A stretch of 41,910 nt of DNA, taken from the IMG/VR virus record IMGVR_UViG_3300020202_000137, positions 1 through 41,910 of that record, one strand, 5' to 3'. Position numbers and translations under genes: made by a program. This stretch comes from a virus. Of the stretch, positions 37,228 to 41,910 are shown in pieces (positions within the stretch are counted from its first letter, which is position 1; each line of letters starts with the position of its first letter). The notes beneath the pieces were generated by a model that worked only from the letters and a program-made list of their open reading frames with translations, was not told the origin of the DNA and searched no databases.

Positions 37228-37662
37228 TTATCTATCGGTGGTTTGGATTGATTCGGTGAGTTCCGAGCGCAGGGAGAGCATGCCGCTCGCATCCATGCGG
37301 TTCTTCAGATCGCCCGCCTCAAGGAACGTCCGGCACACTTCGGTGCTCTCGGCCGCTTCCTTGGCGGTCTTCTGATCGGCGAGTTCCTTCGGGCAGACCA
37401 TCTCGCGCAGCGTGATGCCGGCGTATTTGATGTCGTGCGTCTTGCCACCCTTGTTCTTGAACTCCTCATACTTCAGGAACTCGCGGCCGAGCGTTCCAAC
37501 GGGAACACCCGTGTTGGTGAGCTCATCCACGGTCGGCCAGCGACCATCGGTGTCACCGTCGACTGCCGCCCAAATGACGGAGCTTTTGCCCAAGTCGGCC
37601 TGCGGCTTGAATCGGCCGTAGGCTTGCTGAGCGCGAGGTTTTGCGTCTGTTGCGAGTGCCAT
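37228..37662 (-). CDS. Virion-associated hypothetical protein
   Basis: Encodes 144 residues. YGRFKPQADLGKSSVIWAAV and GRWPTVDELTNTGVPVG are mixed alpha/beta, and the C-terminal part is helical with a QKTAKEAAESTEVC run. It lies between the scaffold-like gene and the decoration-like gene. It is possibly a capsid assembly factor. No family is recognised. Confidence 0.58.
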   Translation of the reverse strand: MALATDAKPRAQQAYGRFKPQADLGKSSVIWAAVDGDTDGRWPTVDELTNTGVPVGTLGREFLKYEEFKNKGGKTHDIKYAGITLREMVCPKELADQKTAKEAAESTEVCRTFLEAGDLKNRMDASGMLSLRSELTESIQTTDR

Positions 37663-37665
37663 GTG

Positions 37666-38481
37666 TTAGGATTGCTGTTGCTGAATTGGAATGCCGGTGT
37701 AGGCCGCCATTTGCGCGGTGAGGTTCTCGGTATGTGGATTGGTTGGTTTCGACTGGACCGCCGGTGCGGGGCGGAACCCCGTCGACTGCGGACCAAGAAG
37801 ACCCGGGAAATTGAAATGCTGCGTAGGCTGGCTTGGCTGTCCTGGTTGTTGCACGGCCCATGGTTTGTGTTTGTCCATGTAGGCGAGCTTCGCGATCTCG
37901 ACCGCATATGCGGGATTCACTAACTCGGGTTGGCCGCTGAGGGCTGCCTGTTGGAGTGCTTGATGCACCTGTGTCTGCACGTCGGTGTCGGCAAACAACA
38001 TCCCGTAACCGGGATCTGCCATCGCGCTTTGAAGAACATGCGAGGTCTGCGTTGTCGCTTGGAGTGTCTGCTGCGCCGCATGCAGTTGCTGCATGAGCGG
38101 CTGAGTCTTCCGATTGACATAGTCGACCATCGCTCGCGCGTCCTTCTCGTCGTAGCCTTGTCCGACCCAATACTTCACGTCTTCTGCGACAGGGTCGGCT
38201 TGGGGCTGCTGGGCTCCTACGACCGCGCGGAGCTGTTGCTGCGCTTTGTCGAAGTTGCTTTGATAGAAGCGCGCGCTTTCTGCGTTCTTCTTCGCCTCCG
38301 CTTCGAGTGTGGCTAGCTTCTGCTGAAGTTCCGCGAGTTGCGGGTTTTCCTGCTTTGGCTGCTCGCCCAGTGCGGGCGGTGGCGGTGGCGTATTCGGGGC
38401 CTGTGGTTGTCCCGCTGGCGCTGGATTCCCCGATTGGGGTTGACCCTCGCTAGTCGGAAGCCCGGCTGCTTGTGTGCTCAT
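37666..38481 (-). CDS. Scaffolding-like protein
   Basis: Encodes 271 residues, Gln/Pro-rich. It opens with a disordered Pro/Gln stretch (NPAPAGQPQAPNTPPPPP), followed by a long coiled coil (LAELQQKLATLEAEAKKNAE) and a helical half with Gln/Ala (TQPLMQQLHAAQQTLQATTQ). The size, acidic/helical character and location before the coat gene fit a scaffold that shapes the procapsid. The assignment is inference; no scaffold family is certain from sequence alone. Confidence 0.65.
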   Translation of the reverse strand: MSTQAAGLPTSEGQPQSGNPAPAGQPQAPNTPPPPPALGEQPKQENPQLAELQQKLATLEAEAKKNAESARFYQSNFDKAQQQLRAVVGAQQPQADPVAEDVKYWVGQGYDEKDARAMVDYVNRKTQPLMQQLHAAQQTLQATTQTSHVLQSAMADPGYGMLFADTDVQTQVHQALQQAALSGQPELVNPAYAVEIAKLAYMDKHKPWAVQQPGQPSQPTQHFNFPGLLGPQSTGFRPAPAVQSKPTNPHTENLTAQMAAYTGIPIQQQQS

Positions 38482-38526
38482 TGCGTTATTTATTAAGACA
38501 TGTCAACCTTTTCTTTTGCGCCGGGT

Positions 38527-38769
38527 TCACTTCGGCGTGATCGCCTGTTGGGCGACAAACTCGTTCACTGCATCCAGGACACTGGGGATGCCCTTCTCCC
38601 AAAATTGGATTTCCGCCTGGAGTTCCTTGATCCTCATCGCCTCCATCGGATTCGCCTCCTTCAGTTGCTTCACCGCTTTGGCGGATCGCTCAGCGCAGAG
38701 GGCGCGAAACCCGGATTGCCATCCTTCGCGCACGAAGGCCGCCAACGTGGCTTTCTCGGGGACGATCAT
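38527..38769 (-). CDS. Small helical hypothetical protein
   Basis: Encodes 80 residues from ATG 38769, overlapping the upstream stop as ATGA. It is helical (VREGWQSGFRALCAERSAKA, EAMRIKELQAEIQFWEK) and ends with AVNEFVAQQAITPK. It lies between the GroES-like gene and the scaffold. A capsid assembly helper is possible. No family is recognised. Confidence 0.58.
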   Translation of the reverse strand: MIVPEKATLAAFVREGWQSGFRALCAERSAKAVKQLKEANPMEAMRIKELQAEIQFWEKGIPSVLDAVNEFVAQQAITPK

Positions 38770-39122
38770 GCCGCCGCCTTTCTGCGCTGGTTTTCGACCA
38801 TAATTTCCAGCTCCGCCTTTGGCAGCCGGCAGAGCGTTCGACCCTGAAACTCGAAGTTGTCCCCCGACGTCCCGGTGTAGATCACTTCCGTTCCGGGCGG
38901 CAGATAGCCGAAGCGGTGTGGGCGGAACTCGTGGCCGTCGCACACCACCATCGCATTGTTGCTTGCCTCCTCCGGGCGCCATAGATCACCGCGGTTCCCA
39001 AATGGAGCAAACTCCACGATCACGAATCCCGGTATGGCTTTCGGTCGCGGCACCGGTGGAATCCAGTCCAACTTCCACTTTTCGTAGGCTTCGTCCGGTT
39101 TGCTTCCTTGCTGGTAGTCCAT
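38766..39122 (-). CDS. GroES (Cpn10)-like co-chaperonin-fold protein
   Basis: Encodes 118 residues from ATG 39122 (MDYQQGSKPDEAYEKWKLD). The strand pattern GFVIVEF, NNAMVVCDGHEF, GTEVIYTGTSGDNFEF and RTLCRLPKAELEIMVE matches the co-chaperonin fold, where the second half ends in a similar x-x-x-D-I-L-like tail. The classic mobile loop for GroEL is short or altered here. Some phages carry their own co-chaperonin (T4 gp31) so that GroEL can fold their coat protein. It lies directly after the portal gene with the coat gene downstream. The similarity is by pattern and needs a profile search. Confidence 0.55.
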   Translation of the reverse strand: MDYQQGSKPDEAYEKWKLDWIPPVPRPKAIPGFVIVEFAPFGNRGDLWRPEEASNNAMVVCDGHEFRPHRFGYLPPGTEVIYTGTSGDNFEFQGRTLCRLPKAELEIMVENQRRKAAA

Positions 39123-39124
39123 GG

Positions 39125-41482
39125 CTAACCTTGCGCGTTCTGACTGAGTTGACCGGCGTTCGCAGCGGGCTCCCGTTGTTTGCCGGGCTGATCTTGTTGT
39201 TGCGGGGGGTTCAAAAGCTGCTGCTCGGCGATCTGCTGCTGCAATTGCATCATCTGCTGCTGCACCGAAAGGTGCGTCTGCCACATGATCCGCTGCTGCA
39301 TGAGCGGCATGTTTTGCGGTGCGTGCTTCTGCCAGTAGGGGTCCTTCAGCGCGCCGTTGAACACCTGTAGGTAAATCTCGTGCGGGTCATCTGGGGTCGG
39401 CGGAGTCAAATTTCCATCGCCGAGAATCTGGCTGACGATCTGCATGCCTTCGTCCGTCGCCTTCTGCATCCCGCCATCCGGCACGCGGATGTCTGTAATG
39501 CCCATCATTGGCAGCAGCTTGTTCCAAAGCTGCGGGCGAACCGCCTGCATCGCGGGGTCGTTCGCGCTCGATTCAAGGATGTAGCGAATGTTCTGTTGAG
39601 CCGCGAGCTTGGCGAAGAACTCCTTCCCTACCGCAGTGAACATCCGCACCTTTCCGAAATACTCCCGGCCCGTAACCCGCCGGATGTAATCGCGATCGCC
39701 GAATAGCTCGAGGTTCCGGAGCGACTTTCTTGCCCACCCGCCCATCATCTGGCGGTTGAACCGGTCGGTCATCAGGACCAGCGGGTTCTTCGCCGCTTCG
39801 GTCGCCTCGCCGACCTCCAGGGCTGAACGACGGCCAGCCGCTAAGAGTCCCTGAAGAGTCGGCGTGACGCCGAAGATTTGCTCGATTTGATCCTCCTTAC
39901 GTTGGATCTGCGGGAGAAGCGTGACCGTCTCGTCGTATTGGCCGGCGTCGAACCGCTCGATTTCCCGTGGGTCGTTCTCGTAGGTGACCTTGAGGTTTGG
40001 GGCGTTGAAGTCCTGAATCTTCCCCGCTGGACTATCCTCCTTCACCTTCGTGCCGCGGTAGACGACCTTGTTCTTGCTGTCCTCGAACTGAGTTTCGCAC
40101 GTAGTCAGTTGCTCAGTGGCAATCAGTGCGATTTCCGACTTCGACATCGGAATACTGGTCGAATCGTCTTCGATCAGATCGGCCGCGTTGAGCAGCGGGA
40201 TGGTGAAGCCGGCAGGGAACTCCTGGATCCGCAGGCACACGGCGCCCGTTGCCATGCCGCCGTAGAAGTCGACGAAGTATCGCTTGAGCGGCAAATACAC
40301 GCGCCCGGTGCCCTGACACGTCGGACAGGTGATCGCCGGCGCGAACTGGCCGGTAGGCGTGCGTTGCGTGAGCTTGCCCGTTCCTTCGCAGTGCGGGCAT
40401 TCGACCCCTTCATTTTTCGCATCCAGCGTGCCATCAGGCCCGATGCGCAGGAGCGGGAAAGCGCGCCAGAGTTGCCGAACCCGCTGGGTGCGCCAACCCC
40501 CGCCAGTCTGGTCGCTGATGTTATAGCGATTCTTCAGCCGGTCGCGCAGCGGACCTTCGTCCTGTTGCGAAAGCGCGTAGTGATTCTTGGTCTCCTGGAT
40601 AGCCAAGTCGACATTGAGCCAGCCGAACGGATTCGCCTCTTCGTCGTACCGGTGGTCGAGCAGTTCCGCCTGGGTGATGTGCTGCCGCACGATCGGGCAT
40701 GGCTGGCGGTCAACCGGGTTTACGGGCACAAGCGGGTCGACGAGGACATCATCCACGGCCAGCGGGATGAAGTGGGTCTTCATCTCCGCCACTCGGCGCT
40801 CCGGCATCTGCATCATTCCCGGGGAGACCATTTGAGCAGATGGATACTGCTGCAGGACCGCCTGGGCTTGCATCTCGTCCTGCACCATCCATTGCGCGAC
40901 GACGTTCTCGTAGCGCATCTCGAAATCTGTCAGCGCCCATGAGAGTCCGTATTTTCCGAAGCTACCGGCGCTCCGTCGATATCCGCTGCGGAGGTCGATT
41001 TCTTCCGCGGTCGTGCGGAGAATGGTGTTCGCCGCAAGACAGCTTTGCTCCGTCGGGCGGTAGAAATCGCCCTCGATCACGTCCTCTGGAACTTCCGCGC
41101 GGACCGGCAAGCCGTCCTCCCACGAAATCTGCTCCATGATGTTCGTGATGGCGTGCATCTGCTGGAACGGCTTCACGCTCTGGCCGCGGGCCGATTTGCC
41201 ATCCAGCAGCGCCGGGTTGACGGTCTGAAGGCTCTGCTTCGTCAGGTTCGGCATCACCAAATCCCGCGCTGCAAACCTGGCCCGCCACATGTTGTCGATC
41301 TGGCGCCAAGTGTTCCAAAACGGCTGCGCCAAGTAGAGCTGCGGATACCAAAACTCCTGCGTCACATACTGCGTGACCGCCGCCGCAAGCTCCTCGTTGT
41401 CAGCCAGATTAGGCCCGATGACGACGCGGCTCTCGTCCGTCGCTGGACGAATCTCCGGGTCCGGAATCGCTGTGGCCGTCAT
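39125..41482 (-). CDS. Portal protein with zinc-finger insert
   Basis: Encodes 785 residues, a P22-sized portal. The start MTATAIPDPE leads to an N-terminal wing, then helical core parts (QRKEDQIEQIFGVTPTLQ, KSLRNLELFGDRDYIRRV). It forms the ring through which DNA enters and leaves. Residues about 360-394 hold two DnaJ-type fingers (Cys362/Cys365 CPHCEGTG and Cys386/Cys389 CPTCQGTG), which interrupt the portal pattern. The last 70 residues are Gln-rich and coiled. It follows terminase across a 78-base gap. The finger is unusual for portals and may be a docking or sensor insert. Confidence 0.85.
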   Translation of the reverse strand: MTATAIPDPEIRPATDESRVVIGPNLADNEELAAAVTQYVTQEFWYPQLYLAQPFWNTWRQIDNMWRARFAARDLVMPNLTKQSLQTVNPALLDGKSARGQSVKPFQQMHAITNIMEQISWEDGLPVRAEVPEDVIEGDFYRPTEQSCLAANTILRTTAEEIDLRSGYRRSAGSFGKYGLSWALTDFEMRYENVVAQWMVQDEMQAQAVLQQYPSAQMVSPGMMQMPERRVAEMKTHFIPLAVDDVLVDPLVPVNPVDRQPCPIVRQHITQAELLDHRYDEEANPFGWLNVDLAIQETKNHYALSQQDEGPLRDRLKNRYNISDQTGGGWRTQRVRQLWRAFPLLRIGPDGTLDAKNEGVECPHCEGTGKLTQRTPTGQFAPAITCPTCQGTGRVYLPLKRYFVDFYGGMATGAVCLRIQEFPAGFTIPLLNAADLIEDDSTSIPMSKSEIALIATEQLTTCETQFEDSKNKVVYRGTKVKEDSPAGKIQDFNAPNLKVTYENDPREIERFDAGQYDETVTLLPQIQRKEDQIEQIFGVTPTLQGLLAAGRRSALEVGEATEAAKNPLVLMTDRFNRQMMGGWARKSLRNLELFGDRDYIRRVTGREYFGKVRMFTAVGKEFFAKLAAQQNIRYILESSANDPAMQAVRPQLWNKLLPMMGITDIRVPDGGMQKATDEGMQIVSQILGDGNLTPPTPDDPHEIYLQVFNGALKDPYWQKHAPQNMPLMQQRIMWQTHLSVQQQMMQLQQQIAEQQLLNPPQQQDQPGKQREPAANAGQLSQNAQG

Positions 41483-41560
41483 CCGGGCGGACCATGCGAC
41501 CTCTATTTACTTAGGTCAAGCGTAATATCACGTCACCTTGATTTTCAATGTTGTTTATCT
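41483..41560. other. AT-rich gap between terminase and portal genes
   Basis: This 78-base gap is AT-richer than its neighbours, with TTGAAA and TATTAC-like boxes 15 bases apart and a TTGACC box. Spacing is poor for a sigma-70 promoter, so none is called. It is the largest gap in the structural block and a reasonable site for a regulatory element of the portal operon. Confidence 0.3.
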
Positions 41561-41910
41561 TCAAGCTGCGCGTCTGGAGCGGAGTTCATTCGGATCGACC
41601 CACTTGAGCTTGCTGCAGCAGAGGTAGCCCAGGCAGTCGGGGATTTCGTCCGCTCGCCGGTCGGGCTTTCCGGTTGGCTCGCCTTTGTAAGCACCGGTCG
41701 TCTTCTGCTCCCAAAGATACCGCTCAAGAACCGTGATCGTCTTCGGACAGTCCATCGTGACGTAGAGGCGGTAGCCGTAAGGGTGCTCCGCCGTCCGTTG
41801 CGCCGGGTTGAGGTGCTGCCGGGTTATGTCCGGCCGGAAAAGTCCGTTCACGAAGTCGCACCGCGCTTCCGGCATCGCGTTACTGGCACGCTCCAGCTGC
41901 AGCCCTTCCC
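41561..41910 (-). CDS. terL: Terminase large subunit, C-terminal part (runs off right edge)
   Basis: The frame is open to the right edge; only about the last 115 residues are present. The segment LERYLWEQKTTGAYKGEPTG with DEIPDCLGYLCC resembles the end of the terminase nuclease domain, where an L..Y.W segment precedes a D..DALGY motif. TerL drives DNA into the procapsid. It precedes the portal gene in transcription order, as usual. The ATPase and most of the nuclease domain lie outside the window. The stop is 78 bases from the portal ATG. Confidence 0.7.
   Translation of the reverse strand, partial: EGLQLERASNAMPEARCDFVNGLFRPDITRQHLNPAQRTAEHPYGYRLYVTMDCPKTITVLERYLWEQKTTGAYKGEPTGKPDRRADEIPDCLGYLCCSKLKWVDPNELRSRRAA

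Noticed and set aside
39878-40942. Long rightward open frame opposite the portal gene
   Set aside because: It is antisense to a well-supported gene, has Arg/Leu/Asp-heavy composition typical of shadow frames in GC-rich DNA, and has no recognisable domain.
1-41910. Direct circular closure of the window
   Set aside because: The edge frames would join in phase, but the fused product would lack the terminase ATPase; sequence must be missing between the edges, so no circular closure is claimed.

Overview
The window is most of the genome of a temperate, podovirus-like tailed phage. Almost all of it is read leftward (minus strand). It carries terminase, portal, scaffold, coat, tail-tube and ejection-protein genes of the P22/T7 general plan, a lysis pair, a DnaB/initiator replication pair, an SSB-Erf-YqaJ recombination set, and a tyrosine integrase beside an attachment site. 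The base composition is GC-rich. The host cannot be read directly. The SSB style and the many small phage families fit a GC-rich Gram-negative, perhaps Verrucomicrobiota, but that is a weak inference. The attachment core is a piece of tRNA-Arg(CCU), so the host tRNA target can be named.

Layout. 1-2377: a partial HTH gene, DnaB-like helicase and a replication initiator with an iteron-like repeat block inside the gene. 2382-11304: a dense chain of about 27 small leftward genes, many joined by ATGA or GTGA stop/start overlaps. It includes a DNA adenine methylase next to a Mom-like protein, a nuclease-fold protein, several Cys-rich proteins and three very small genes. 11307-13110: YqaJ exonuclease, Erf annealing protein and SSB. 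13131-16947: more small genes, a ParB-like protein with its partner, an excisionase-like HTH protein and a ribbon-helix-helix (RHH) protein. 16961-17047: a divergent control region with three GTGCGCAC operators, followed by a rightward RHH gene. 17388-17876: attP, with paired 13-bp-spaced arm repeats on both sides of the tRNA half. 17877-22137: a mostly rightward block with integrase, endonuclease VII, an SRAP protein and small accessory genes. 22131-41910: leftward virion genes, read in transcription order (right to left) as terminase large subunit (partial), portal, GroES-like protein, scaffold, coat, fibre-like proteins, lysis genes, adaptor, C1q-like proteins, tail tube and three ejection proteins.

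How it works together. The divergent operator region probably sets the lysis/lysogeny or early switch between the leftward early operon and the rightward RHH/integrase side. The replication genes at the far left lead, in transcription order, into an HTH gene and off the left edge. The right edge begins inside terminase. This is the order expected if packaging genes follow replication genes in a circular map that is larger than this window. Phage genes lie on both sides of the attachment site, so the sequence looks like the unintegrated form, not a prophage cut at its ends.
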